From assembly GCA_910588105.1 (NCBI GenBank), contig CAJUQD010000069.1, forward strand, positions 1-12,440: a stretch of DNA of 12,440 nucleotides, in the 5' to 3' direction. The first letter of the stretch is position 1; each line of letters begins with the position of its first letter. Below are positions 1 through 7,050 of the stretch, one piece after another. This DNA is from an uncultured Oscillospiraceae bacterium. Its GTDB lineage: Bacteria; Bacillota; Clostridia; Oscillospirales; Oscillospiraceae. The translations under genes were made by a program, and so were the position numbers. The notes beneath the pieces are model-generated. The model was given only the letters and a program-made list of their open reading frames with translations. It was not told the DNA's origin and made no database searches.

Positions 1-35
1 GGGCCTGCCCCGTGTGTTCGGATAGCCTTGCCGGA

Positions 36-392
36 TCAGCCGGTGATAAGGGTCAAAATCTCCTTGGCAAAAGTTATAATGACGCCGCCCGCCAGGGTCA
101 GGAAGCCGTTGGAACGCTGGGAGGGGTCGTGGCTCTGGAGGGAGAGGCCCACCTGGACGATGCCCCAGCCCAGCAGGATCAGGCCCACGGCGCGGATCAG
201 GCCGAAGATAAACTCGGACAGGTTGTTGATAACGGTGAGGGGGTCGTCGGCGGCAAAGGCCGTCATGGTGCAGCAGCCCATCAGGGCCACCGCCGCCACC
301 AGGGAGCAGTAGTAGCGGTAGCCCTTTTTCACCTTGTCGGGCATGGGCAGGCGGTTGGTGTTCTTCTTCTCGTTCTTCTTGAAAACGCTCAT
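36..392 (-). CDS. Maff2-family / VirB2-TrbC-like small membrane protein
   Basis: A 118-aa protein with a basic N-terminus (residues 1-28) and a hydrophobic signal-like segment (29-48) ending in an A-F-A signal-peptidase-type site near residues 45-47. Two further hydrophobic segments follow (about 61-85 and 97-116). This layout of a long signal followed by two membrane helices is that of VirB2/TrbC-type pilins, and it matches Maff2-family proteins found directly after virD4 in Clostridia conjugative elements. The expected role is a membrane or pilin-like part of the type IV secretion channel. The ATG overlaps the T4CP stop (ATGA), and an AGGAGG site lies at 402-407. Family assignment rests on remembered resemblance plus position; the pilin role is inferred. 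Confidence 0.85.
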   Translation of the reverse strand: MSVFKKNEKKNTNRLPMPDKVKKGYRYYCSLVAAVALMGCCTMTAFAADDPLTVINNLSEFIFGLIRAVGLILLGWGIVQVGLSLQSHDPSQRSNGFLTLAGGVIITFAKEILTLITG

Positions 393-2206
393 TGTGTCGT
401 ACCTCCTAATGAATTGATAAGTTCTTCTAATTCTTCCTCTGTGAGAAGTAAGAAGTTGTGTTTCACCGCATCCTGTTCCTGTTCCGCCGCCTGTTTCAGC
501 AGCTCCTTGTCAAACTGGATGGACACGATACTGCGGGTGTCCTCGCCGTGGCGGTAGGGTTCGGCCCCGCCGTCTGTGGTCAGCTTTACGTTGGGGTGTT
601 TGAGGATGTCGTACTTGAAGTCCTGCACGGGCCGCTCCCCGCGAATAAAAAGGAGCGCATACTGGTTGTCCAGCATACGCACCTCATCCGGGGTCAAAAG
701 TTCACGGCCCGCTAATTGCCAGTTGGTGGAGTAGCTGCCGCTCCGCCCCCTGGACTGGCCGTAGGTGTTGGTGTCGATGGTTTCCTTGCCCAGTAGCTTG
801 GAAACGTACTCATGGGTCGATTGCTCGTTTCCACCGAGATAGATAAACTCGTCACAGTTGCCCACGATGCTCTCCCACTGTTTCTCAAAGAGGGCCTTTA
901 GCTGGGCGAGGTTCTGGATGATGATGCTCACGGAAATTTCCCGGCTCCGCATGGTGGACAGCAGCTTGTCAAACTCATCGGGCAGGGCGACGTTGGCAAA
1001 CTCGTCCATGACAAAGTGGACATGGACGGGCAATCTGCCGCCGTGTACCACGTCCGCCTGATAGTAAAGCTGTTGGAATAGCTGGGTGTAGAGCATACCG
1101 ATGATGAAATTAAAGCTGGCGTCATTATCGGGAATGACGGCAAAAATGGCCGTCTTTTTCTCGCCCAGGCTCCATAACTCCATCTCATCCGTCTGCGTCA
1201 TGCTTGCCAGCGATTCCAGGTTGAACTTCTCCAACCGGGACACCAGCGTGATCTGAATGGATTTCAGTGTCTTGGCGCTGCCGGAGTGATAGGAACGGTA
1301 GTATTTCAGGGCGATATGCTCCGAGTTTCGCATTTCCAAACGGTCAAAGAGTTCGTCCAGCGGGGAACGGAAGTCCTCATCTTCCTCCCGGACTTCCCCG
1401 GCCCGTATCATCTCCATGACCATCGGGAAGTTCTGTTCATCGGGCGGGGCTTCATAGTGGAGATAGAACACCAGCGCCAGCAGGAGCATTTGCGCCGCCT
1501 GATCCCAGAAGGGGTCTTGGGACTGTGAGCCTTTGGGCGTGGTGTTCTTAAAGAGGTTCGTCACCAGCCGTTGGATGTCGTTGTCGCTGCGGAGATAGAC
1601 AAAGGGGTTGTAGCAGCAGCTCTTTTCCATGTTGATAAGGTCGATCACCTTAATGTCGTACCCCTTGGCTTTCAACAGGTTCCCGGTGTCCCGCAGCAGC
1701 TCGCCCTTGGGATCGAGGCAAACAAAGCTGGTGTTGGCGTTCATAATATTGGGTTTTGCAAAAAACCTCGTCTTGCCAGCGCCGGAGCCGCCGCACACTA
1801 AAATATTGAGGTTGCGGCGGTGCTTGCGTCCGTCCAGGCCAATCGCCACATTCTGCGTCAGTATCTTGTTGGCGGTGGCCTTTTTGTCTGCGTACTTCTT
1901 CCTGACGCTTTGGGCCGTGCCCCACTTGGCGGAGCCGTGTTCCTCCCGCCTGCGGTAGTTGCGGTCGGTGGAAAGATAGATACCAATGCCCAGCCCATAG
2001 CACAGAATAAAAATGAGGACAGTTTTCAGGCTGTCCTCGCACAGTACGATGTGGAATGGGTCATTGAGGGCCGCGCCGCCGTAGCGCACCAGCCCCACCA
2101 GCCCGCCGCCCATATAGGGAGCCAGCAGCAGGGCCAGCCAAATGGCGGGGATCAGGCCGCAGGCGTAGAGAATGAGCCGGGACGTGGAGAATTTATCTTG
2201 CCGCAC
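389..2206 (-). CDS. VirD4/TraG-type IV coupling protein (CD1115-like T4CP)
   Basis: The ATPase that links the relaxosome to the transfer channel at the inner membrane. From the GTG start it is 605 aa. There are two N-terminal membrane segments (about 11-32 and 60-79), a Walker A motif GGSGAGKT (139-146), the conserved CLDPKGE (163-169), and Walker B VMDEFAN (399-405). The acidic tail LTEEELEELINSL (588-600) resembles motifs in PcfB. The GTG at 2206 is preferred to the upstream in-frame ATG at 2272 because AAAGGAGG sits 7 nt before it, and because the longer form would run deep into the 63-aa gene. The stop overlaps the start of the Maff2-like gene by 4 nt. Function is confident; the start is fairly confident. 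Confidence 0.95.
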   Translation of the reverse strand: MRQDKFSTSRLILYACGLIPAIWLALLLAPYMGGGLVGLVRYGGAALNDPFHIVLCEDSLKTVLIFILCYGLGIGIYLSTDRNYRRREEHGSAKWGTAQSVRKKYADKKATANKILTQNVAIGLDGRKHRRNLNILVCGGSGAGKTRFFAKPNIMNANTSFVCLDPKGELLRDTGNLLKAKGYDIKVIDLINMEKSCCYNPFVYLRSDNDIQRLVTNLFKNTTPKGSQSQDPFWDQAAQMLLLALVFYLHYEAPPDEQNFPMVMEMIRAGEVREEDEDFRSPLDELFDRLEMRNSEHIALKYYRSYHSGSAKTLKSIQITLVSRLEKFNLESLASMTQTDEMELWSLGEKKTAIFAVIPDNDASFNFIIGMLYTQLFQQLYYQADVVHGGRLPVHVHFVMDEFANVALPDEFDKLLSTMRSREISVSIIIQNLAQLKALFEKQWESIVGNCDEFIYLGGNEQSTHEYVSKLLGKETIDTNTYGQSRGRSGSYSTNWQLAGRELLTPDEVRMLDNQYALLFIRGERPVQDFKYDILKHPNVKLTTDGGAEPYRHGEDTRSIVSIQFDKELLKQAAEQEQDAVKHNFLLLTEEELEELINSLGGTTQ

Positions 2207-2384
2207 GGTCAGCCCTCCTTTTCGCCCGCTTGGTGGGCGCGTCAATGACTTTGAGAATGAGGTCGTCCACATCCTGGGTGGGCTTGCCGTCTCGGAGGGT
2301 GTCGTTGCGGAAGTCGGTCAGGCCCCGCACCATGAGCCGCTGTTCAAAGTCATTCAGCGTGACCACTCGTTTTTCATCACGCAT
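2193..2384 (-). CDS. Conserved small protein upstream of the T4CP (unrecognised)
   Basis: A 63-aa hydrophilic protein, acidic in the middle (residues 35-46) and strongly basic at the end (KRAKRRADRAAR, about 52-63). There is no signal or membrane segment. It starts at an ATG with AAGGAGG 7 nt upstream, 12 nt after the ArdC-like stop, and its 3' end overlaps the T4CP GTG by 14 nt. Small genes at this position are usual between pcfB/ardC-like genes and virD4 in related elements. A role with the coupling protein is suggested by position only; I recognise no domain. It is very probably translated, given the ribosome site and tight packing. Confidence 0.75.
   Translation of the reverse strand: MRDEKRVVTLNDFEQRLMVRGLTDFRNDTLRDGKPTQDVDDLILKVIDAPTKRAKRRADRAAR
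2213..2222 (-). promoter_or_regulatory. Ribosome binding site deciding a GTG start for the T4CP
   Basis: The minus strand reads AAAAGGAGGG with 7 nt between GGAGG and the GTG at 2204-2206. No comparable site precedes the in-frame ATG at 2272. The site lies inside the last codons of the 63-aa gene, consistent with translational coupling. Confidence 0.7.
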
Positions 2385-2396
2385 AGAGCGCCCTCC

Positions 2397-3290
2397 TTAC
2401 CTCGCGCCGTCGTCCCGGTTTTTCTGCGCTTTCTCCTGAGCGGCAAAGAGCCGGTTCATATCGGCGGAGATGGTTCCAGCGATTTCCCGGATGGTGCCCA
2501 CCTCGCCCCGGATAGCCTGCGCGTCCATCTGGCTGTATTCCTCCGGCATACGCTCAAAGGAAAAGCCCTCCACCGACACGCCGTTACGCTGGCACAGCAT
2601 ATAGGACACGCTGTACGCCACAAAGTCCGGGTTCTGGCATTGAAAACTGCCCTTATCCATGTGGGCGCGGGCCAATTCCTGGGCCAGCCCCCGGAAGATG
2701 GCGGGGGCGTCCAGCCCTTGCCGCACCCGGATGGTGTTCTCCTTGCCGGAATAGGCCACGTTCGCGCCCTTCGGCAGTTCATTGGAGATGGCGAAACGGC
2801 AGGGGGCGTTGTTCATCAGGGCTTTCAGCAGCAGACGCCCGTCACGGGCCACCGGGGGCGCGGCCCGCTGGGTGGAGTTGGTCTGGGAAATGTCGAACAT
2901 CTTCTTGGGGTTGTAGAACACGCCGGTGGAGCCATCCTCCTGACGGGTGTACTCCTTGCCGGGTTCCAGGATGGTGATGGCTCCCGCGCCCCGTTTGACG
3001 TACACGCCGCTGGCCTTCCATGTGTCAAAGTCGGCCAGCTTGGTGGCATCCGGCTTTTGGGCGGCAACCAGGATGGCGTTGCTCACGGAGTAGCGGTCAA
3101 AGCGGGCCTGCACATCCAGGTAATCGCAGAACAGGCCCCCGTCCATGCTCATCTCATGGGCAAAGGTGTCGATCATCTGGTAGACGCCCTCGCGCTCCTG
3201 CTGTTTCCTCGCCGCCCATGCGTCTTTATCAAAGGATGCGTCCCCGCGCTGGTCGGGCTGGGGGGCAAACAGATCGTCAAAGTTTTCCAT
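2397..3290 (-). CDS. ArdC-like ssDNA-binding protein with degenerate zincin domain
   Basis: A 297-aa protein. Residues about 35-135 resemble the ArdC N-terminal ssDNA-binding domain: S70-N71-A72 region, DFDTWKASGVYVKRGAGAI (87-105), EPGKEY, then FYNPKKMFDISQT (125-137). Residues about 190-240 look like the associated zincin peptidase, but the metal motif expected as HELAH reads QELAR (204-208) and the third-ligand region reads NPDFVAY (220-226). The metallopeptidase is therefore probably inactive. ArdC-type proteins protect or chaperone incoming single-stranded DNA in conjugation and antagonise restriction. Its ATG lies 3 nt after the PcfB stop, with GAGAGG as ribosome site. The N-terminal FDDLFAPQP (4-12) resembles motifs in PcfB. 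Domain identity is by pattern recognition, without a search. Confidence 0.7.
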   Translation of the reverse strand: MENFDDLFAPQPDQRGDASFDKDAWAARKQQEREGVYQMIDTFAHEMSMDGGLFCDYLDVQARFDRYSVSNAILVAAQKPDATKLADFDTWKASGVYVKRGAGAITILEPGKEYTRQEDGSTGVFYNPKKMFDISQTNSTQRAAPPVARDGRLLLKALMNNAPCRFAISNELPKGANVAYSGKENTIRVRQGLDAPAIFRGLAQELARAHMDKGSFQCQNPDFVAYSVSYMLCQRNGVSVEGFSFERMPEEYSQMDAQAIRGEVGTIREIAGTISADMNRLFAAQEKAQKNRDDGAR

Positions 3291-3293
3291 GCC

Positions 3294-4175
3294 TTACCTC
3301 TCTTTCAGTCGTTTCGGTTTATACTTCTTGCGCGGGGCCAGGTGTTTCGGCCCCTTGGAGGTCTTGGATTTCTCCCTGGAGGACGCCGCTTTCTCCCGCC
3401 GCTCCGCCTTGATCTCCGCTATTTCCTTACGGACGGAGGGCCGGGAACGCTCCTGGGGATCAGAAATATCCTCCCCGGCTGGCTCTTTGGGCCTTGAGGT
3501 AGGCTCGGACTGACGGGATTTCGCCACCCGGCCCTCCGTAGGGTTTTGGTTCTGGCCCTCCTCCTTGGCGGGGTCAGGCCCCAGCAGCGCCTCCAAAAAT
3601 TCATCCATTTCCTGTTCGGGGGCGGTACGCTCCGGGGCGGGCAGCTCGCCCTCCTGCTCCGGGACGGGGGAGAAAAGCGCGTCCAGAAATTCCTCGGTTT
3701 CCTGCTCGGTCATCGGCTCCGCCGCCGCTGGGGTTTCCGGCTGGTCAGTGGCCTGCTCGGCACGGCTGCGCTCGATCTCGCTCCTGATCTCGGCCATATC
3801 CACCGTAGCGAGGTCAAACCGCTCAAAGATGCGGTTGATCTTGCTGGCGTCCTCGGCCCGCACCATAATGTCAGTGATGCCGTCCGTGGCGTCCCGGTCT
3901 TTCAGGACGCAGTAGAGGACGCCGTACTTCTTGGCCTCCCGGCAAAACAACTGGAGGTCGGTGTCCTTCACGGCGAACACCTTCAACTCCTTGCCGCTGC
4001 GGAGCATATTTGTCAGCCGGGTCTTGCCCTTGGTTTTCTTTTGTTCCCGCAGGATGGCGTACAGTAGGATGGCAAGCTGCTTGGCTCCCGTACCGGCCAG
4101 CTTGACCGCCACCTCACCTGTTTCCAGTGACATCCTCACGACTTGCTCCGCCGCGTCGCCTGAATAACTGCTCAT
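3294..4175 (-). CDS. pcfB: PcfB-family (DUF3801) conjugation accessory protein
   Basis: A 293-aa protein. The N-terminal about 135 residues match the PcfB/DUF3801 pattern: an N-terminal helical region, KTRLTNMLRSGKELKVFAVK (51-70), FCREAKKYGVLYCVLKDRD (77-95), then IMVRAEDASKINRIFERF (103-120). PcfB works with the relaxase PcfG and coupling protein PcfC in enterococcal pCF10, so a relaxosome-to-T4CP role is likely. The C-terminal half is disordered-looking, first acidic then strongly basic. The acidic part carries two copies, 30 residues apart, of an E-Q-E-x-x-E-F-L-x-A-L-x-x-P-x-P motif (157-172 and 187-202). The ATG is at 4175 with GGAGT 9 nt upstream, and it overlaps the relaxase 3' end by 62 nt. 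Confidence 0.88.
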   Translation of the reverse strand: MSSYSGDAAEQVVRMSLETGEVAVKLAGTGAKQLAILLYAILREQKKTKGKTRLTNMLRSGKELKVFAVKDTDLQLFCREAKKYGVLYCVLKDRDATDGITDIMVRAEDASKINRIFERFDLATVDMAEIRSEIERSRAEQATDQPETPAAAEPMTEQETEEFLDALFSPVPEQEGELPAPERTAPEQEMDEFLEALLGPDPAKEEGQNQNPTEGRVAKSRQSEPTSRPKEPAGEDISDPQERSRPSVRKEIAEIKAERREKAASSREKSKTSKGPKHLAPRKKYKPKRLKER

Positions 4176-5541
4176 GCTTGTTCAACTCCTTTCGTTCGGT
4201 TTCCTTTTGCTTTACCAGCCGCTCCAGGTTTTCCTTGACCTGCCCGGAACGCTGGGCGATGCCGTCACATAAGACCACCTCCTTTCGCAGCACCTTCAGA
4301 CGGCTGGAAATGGTACTGATTTTGCTTTTAACTTCCTCGGCGGCTATGGTATCGCCCTGACGCACCAGCCGACGCAGTTCCTTTCGGAGTTCCTGGCGCT
4401 GGGCGGTCAGGGTGTCAATCTCCGCCGATGACTGCTCCCGGCAGGCGGTCAGTTCCCCGATGGTGCCAATGTGCCGTTTGCCCAAAAACCGGGTTTCCGC
4501 GTCCAGCCTGTCCAGCTTGGCGATGTCCTCCCGCAACAAAAAAGACACCCGCTTGACGGATGCCGGTCGCTTGACAATAATGTGCAGTTCGTAGCAGTAG
4601 CGGAAGTAGAGCGCCCGCAGGCCGGTGATTTTCTTGCGGGGCTGGCCCCGCACCCGATAACGCCGGGGTGGTCTGTGTTCCACCTCCGGGAATGGGGCCT
4701 GTTTGCGGAGATTTTGCAAAATACGCACCTTGATTTCTTCCAGCGTGTAGCCCTCGCCCAGCTTGTGGAAACGAAAATACCCGTCCGCGTCAGGCGGTTT
4801 CAGCCCCGGATATTTCAGCGGAGCGCCGCCCTTGCCGTGGGTCTTGAATTGGTAGCCCATCTCGCCCATCACCCGGATAAAATCTCGCTCGGTGGTGGAC
4901 GCAAGGATGGCCCGGTCAATGTCAGCCCGGATGGTGTCCCGGTGGGTGGGCTTGCCATTCTGCTCCGCCTGCCACTCGGCGTAATTTTTGCCCCGCCCAC
5001 CGGGGTTCTCAATGACAGAAATGGCATACTCCCGGCAGAGCCGGTCTGACACCTCCCGCATACGGGCATAGTCGGCGGGAGAATTATAAAACTTTTTCCC
5101 ATCCGCCCAGGACACGGAGTTAATGACAAAGTGGTTGTGATAGTGCCCGGTGTTGCAGTGGGTCGCCACCACCACCTCAAAACGGTCGCCCCATAACTCC
5201 TGCGCCAGTTTGACGCCGATCTCATGGGCCACCTCCGCTGTCACTTCATCCGCCTTGAACGATTGGTAGCCGTGGTAGCACACCCGGCCCCCCAGCTTGC
5301 CATAGAAACGCTTCGTTTCCATGAATTGCGCGGCGGCGGTGTCCTCCCGGCAGTTCAGGCAGGACACATAGGAGCGGCGCTCGGTTTTCATCTCATTGGC
5401 GGCGTACTCCAGCACGTTGTCAACAGCGTGGAAGGACGCCAGTTCCGCATAGCCGCCCTCGGTGGTCTTTTCCGGGTTCCGGGCGTAGTTTATCACCCTG
5501 TCCACGCGCCCCTTGATGGGCCAGATAGAGGTCACGGCCAT
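4114..5541 (-). CDS. MobP-type relaxase (mobilization nuclease)
   Basis: A 475-aa relaxase that cuts one strand at oriT and stays covalently attached to it. Candidate nucleophile Y19 sits in VINYARNPEKT (16-26), the usual motif I of this group. The metal-binding histidine motif is HCNTGHYHNHFVIN (H128, H133, H135, H137), and K149-F-Y-N follows. Residues from about 330 to 460 are rich in K, E, R and L and look like coiled coil, typical of a C-terminal relaxosome-contact region. The ATG is one base after the MobC stop (TGATATG), so translation is probably coupled. The length fits family members from Clostridia elements. MOBP assignment is confident by motif; the nic site was not identified. Confidence 0.93.
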   Translation of the reverse strand: MAVTSIWPIKGRVDRVINYARNPEKTTEGGYAELASFHAVDNVLEYAANEMKTERRSYVSCLNCREDTAAAQFMETKRFYGKLGGRVCYHGYQSFKADEVTAEVAHEIGVKLAQELWGDRFEVVVATHCNTGHYHNHFVINSVSWADGKKFYNSPADYARMREVSDRLCREYAISVIENPGGRGKNYAEWQAEQNGKPTHRDTIRADIDRAILASTTERDFIRVMGEMGYQFKTHGKGGAPLKYPGLKPPDADGYFRFHKLGEGYTLEEIKVRILQNLRKQAPFPEVEHRPPRRYRVRGQPRKKITGLRALYFRYCYELHIIVKRPASVKRVSFLLREDIAKLDRLDAETRFLGKRHIGTIGELTACREQSSAEIDTLTAQRQELRKELRRLVRQGDTIAAEEVKSKISTISSRLKVLRKEVVLCDGIAQRSGQVKENLERLVKQKETERKELNKHEQLFRRRGGASREDVTGNR

Positions 5542-5542
5542 A

Positions 5543-5866
5543 TCAGTCGGCGGGGGTGGTGTAGGTGTCCACGATCAGCTTCTCCACGGCCCGGTTGTCC
5601 TCCAGGGCCTTGCGGAGCTGGGGCACGTCCAGCAGGCCGATGGAGTTGGCCCGCTTCAAAATCTGGTCGATGTTGTAGCCGACGCGCCGCACCTCCCGGA
5701 TCAGCAGGGGCACCTCGGCGGGCGGGTTCTCCTTCACCGTCGCGCCGTTAAGGATGCGGCGGCAGTAGCCCTCACGGGACAGGCCCGACTTGCGGACTTT
5801 CTTTGTGAGAACTTCCAGTTCATTCTTAGAGAAGTAGATTTCTACTCTGCAATTACGTTTTCTCAT
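5543..5866 (-). CDS. MobC-like relaxosome accessory protein
   Basis: A 107-aa basic protein. Residues about 4-40 have a ribbon-helix-helix pattern: a short beta stretch (CRVEIYFS), then a helix (KNELEVLTKKVRKSG) and SREGYCRRILNG. The second half (NPPAEVPLLIREVRRVGYNIDQILKRAN, about 47-74) contains the GYNIDQI-type motif shared by MobC proteins. MobC binds near oriT and helps the relaxase open the strand. AAGGAGG lies 4 nt from the ATG. It is the first gene of the transfer operon, and a plausible promoter lies at 5932-5960. Confidence 0.88.
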   Translation of the reverse strand: MRKRNCRVEIYFSKNELEVLTKKVRKSGLSREGYCRRILNGATVKENPPAEVPLLIREVRRVGYNIDQILKRANSIGLLDVPQLRKALEDNRAVEKLIVDTYTTPAD

Positions 5867-5927
5867 ATTGCCTCCTTGGTCATTGGGTTTACGGTTTGAA
5901 AAGTATCTTTCTTTTCCTTCGATGGTG

Positions 5928-5936
5928 TGCTATACT
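5928..5936 (+). promoter_or_regulatory. Extended -10 promoter of the vbhA-like/fic operon
   Basis: TGC-TATACT is an extended -10 element. The best -35 region is weak (TTTCTT at 5908-5913, 17-nt spacing), as often seen with extended -10 promoters. The start would be near 5943, immediately before GAGGTGAT (5943-5950) and the ATG at 5954, so the leader would be only about 11 nt. Confidence 0.6.
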
Positions 5937-5960
5937 ATCCGTGAGGTGATGGTATGACAA
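5932..5960 (-). promoter_or_regulatory. Predicted promoter of the mobC-relaxase operon
   Basis: On the minus strand TTGTCA (5960-5955) and TAGTAT (5937-5932) are separated by 17 nt. Transcription would start near 5925, leaving about a 58-nt leader before the MobC-like start. The -10 box overlaps the plus-strand -10 box of the antitoxin gene, and the -35 box lies inside that gene's first codons. The -10 match is moderate (4 of 6). Confidence 0.5.
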
Positions 5961-6157
5961 CGGCACAAATCAACCGTAGAATTGCGGCGGTAAAAACGGC
6001 TGATGCGATCAATGCCATTGAAGGTGTGCCGGTTTCCCGGTATGCTCGGACACTTTCGCAAAGCTGGGCGAGGGGAGAGATCACCGGCGCACAGATGAAG
6101 CAGGCGCTTTGGGCTTCTCACGAAAAACTTGCCGCACAGGTACGGAAACATGGCTGA
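5954..6157 (+). CDS. VbhA-like antitoxin of a Fic toxin-antitoxin pair
   Basis: A 67-aa all-helical-looking protein directly upstream of a Fic gene and overlapping it by 8 nt. It carries A-I-E-G (residues 21-24) in the place of the VbhA inhibitory motif (S/T)xxxE(G/N). E23-G24 are present, but the Ser/Thr four residues before E23 is Ile19. In class I Fic systems (VbhA-VbhT) the antitoxin helix inserts its Glu into the Fic active site and blocks productive ATP binding. GAGGTGAT precedes the ATG. The second half (SWARGEITGAQMKQALWASHEKLAAQVRKHG) matches the general shape of VbhA-family proteins. Family and pairing are likely; the altered motif makes the strength of inhibition uncertain. Confidence 0.8.
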   Translation: MTTAQINRRIAAVKTADAINAIEGVPVSRYARTLSQSWARGEITGAQMKQALWASHEKLAAQVRKHG

Positions 6158-6869
6158 CCCATATCTCTACGAGGATGTTCCCGTTCTGCGGAACACACTT
6201 GCCATCAAGGATGAAAAGACGCTGGATTTGATTGAAGCGGAACGCTCCCGTGCTAACATGATGCTCCTATATGAGCAGGGGTTTCAGGACTTTACGCCAG
6301 AGGGATTGCAGGCCATCCACCGTTTTCTGTTCGAGGACATTTACGCTTGGGCGGGCAAGTTCCGTATCATCAACATCGAAAAGCGGGAAAAACTTCTTGC
6401 GGGCCGCAGCGTGTGGTACAGTAACGATGAAGCCATCGCGGATGATTTGGCTGCTGTCTTTCGGGACATCCAGGAACAGGATTGGAAAAGGCTTTCCCGG
6501 AAAGCCTTTGTGTCGGCCATATCCCGATACTTTGCGAGGATTTGGCAGATACACCCCTTCCGTGAGGGGAATACCAGGACAGTGGTTATGATGCTGACAT
6601 TCTTTGTCGAATATCATGGCTACTACATGGATCAGGAGCTTTTAGCGGAGAGCGCCGGTTATGTGCGGGATTCCTTTGTGATGGCGTCCTTAGACCAGTT
6701 CTCTGAATATGAATATCTTGAAAAGATACTGATGGACGCTGTTTGTGATGATCCGATTGAATACGACTTGTCGCCGGATATTGAGCCGGAGCATCAGCGT
6801 TCAGCAAAATATCAAAAGTATCAGCGGGAACACTACACACCGGAGCCGCACTATCGGCGCGAGGATTAA
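6150..6869 (+). CDS. Fic-domain protein with altered active-site motif (toxin partner)
   Basis: A 239-aa Fic protein from the ATG at 6150; a TTG at 6129 is possible but the ATG gives the usual overlap with the antitoxin. The N-terminus (YLYEDVPVLRNTLAIKD) and AWAGKFRIINIEKRE (66-80, the flap side) match Fic/VbhT-type domains. The core reads HPFREGNTRTVV (135-146). H135, F137, E139, G140, N141 and R143 are intact, Gly at motif position 8 is Thr142, and the second Arg at position 12 is Val146. That Arg normally contacts the ATP gamma-phosphate and pairs with the inhibitory Glu, so canonical AMPylation may be weakened or another phospho-ligand used. A hydrophilic tail follows (205-239). The target is unknown. 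Confidence 0.88.
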   Translation: MADPYLYEDVPVLRNTLAIKDEKTLDLIEAERSRANMMLLYEQGFQDFTPEGLQAIHRFLFEDIYAWAGKFRIINIEKREKLLAGRSVWYSNDEAIADDLAAVFRDIQEQDWKRLSRKAFVSAISRYFARIWQIHPFREGNTRTVVMMLTFFVEYHGYYMDQELLAESAGYVRDSFVMASLDQFSEYEYLEKILMDAVCDDPIEYDLSPDIEPEHQRSAKYQKYQREHYTPEPHYRRED

Positions 6870-6876
6870 ATGGATG

Positions 6877-6913
6877 GACGCCAACTGACAACGTTCAGTT
6901 GGCGTCTATTTTT
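6877..6913 (+). terminator. Rho-independent terminator of the vbhA-like/fic operon
   Basis: A perfect 12-bp stem (GACGCCAACTGA / TCAGTTGGCGTC, 6877-6888 with 6895-6906), a 6-nt loop, then TATTTTT. It begins 8 bases after the Fic stop. Confidence 0.92.
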
Positions 6914-6918
6914 CGTGT

Positions 6919-7022
6919 GGGGTCATGCGGGGTCATAGGGGCGGCAAGCCCCTGTCAAGCTGAATTTGCACAAGCAGATTCGTTGCTTGTTAAGACAATA
7001 CCGCCCTCTGCGCCTGCGGCGC
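6919..7022. other. Gene-free structured region, possible oriT
   Basis: Between the Fic terminator and the 55-aa gene there is no ORF with a ribosome site. The stretch holds a direct repeat GGGGTCAT (6919-6926, 6929-6936), an inverted repeat AGGGGC/GCCCCT (6937-6953, 5-nt loop), a perfect 7-bp inverted repeat ACAAGCA/TGCTTGT (6970-6990, 7-nt loop), and GCGCC/GGCGC (7010-7022). Closely stacked inverted repeats beside a mob operon suggest an origin of transfer, but no known nic core was recognised. The function is a guess. Confidence 0.3.
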
Positions 7023-7050
7023 GGGAGAACGTGCGGGGTTGGTGGCCGTC

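Noticed and set aside
2172..3497. A 441-aa open frame on the plus strand
   Set aside because: It is antisense to the 63-aa, ArdC-like and PcfB genes, which have ribosome sites and recognisable domains. Its composition is typical of a GC-rich shadow frame.
5896..5901. TTGAAA as -35 box for the antitoxin promoter
   Set aside because: The distance to TATACT is 29 nt, too long; the extended -10 explains the promoter better.
5867..5953. oriT directly upstream of mobC
   Set aside because: The 87-bp region shows promoters but no convincing inverted repeat or nic-like core; kept only as a lesser alternative to 6919-7022.
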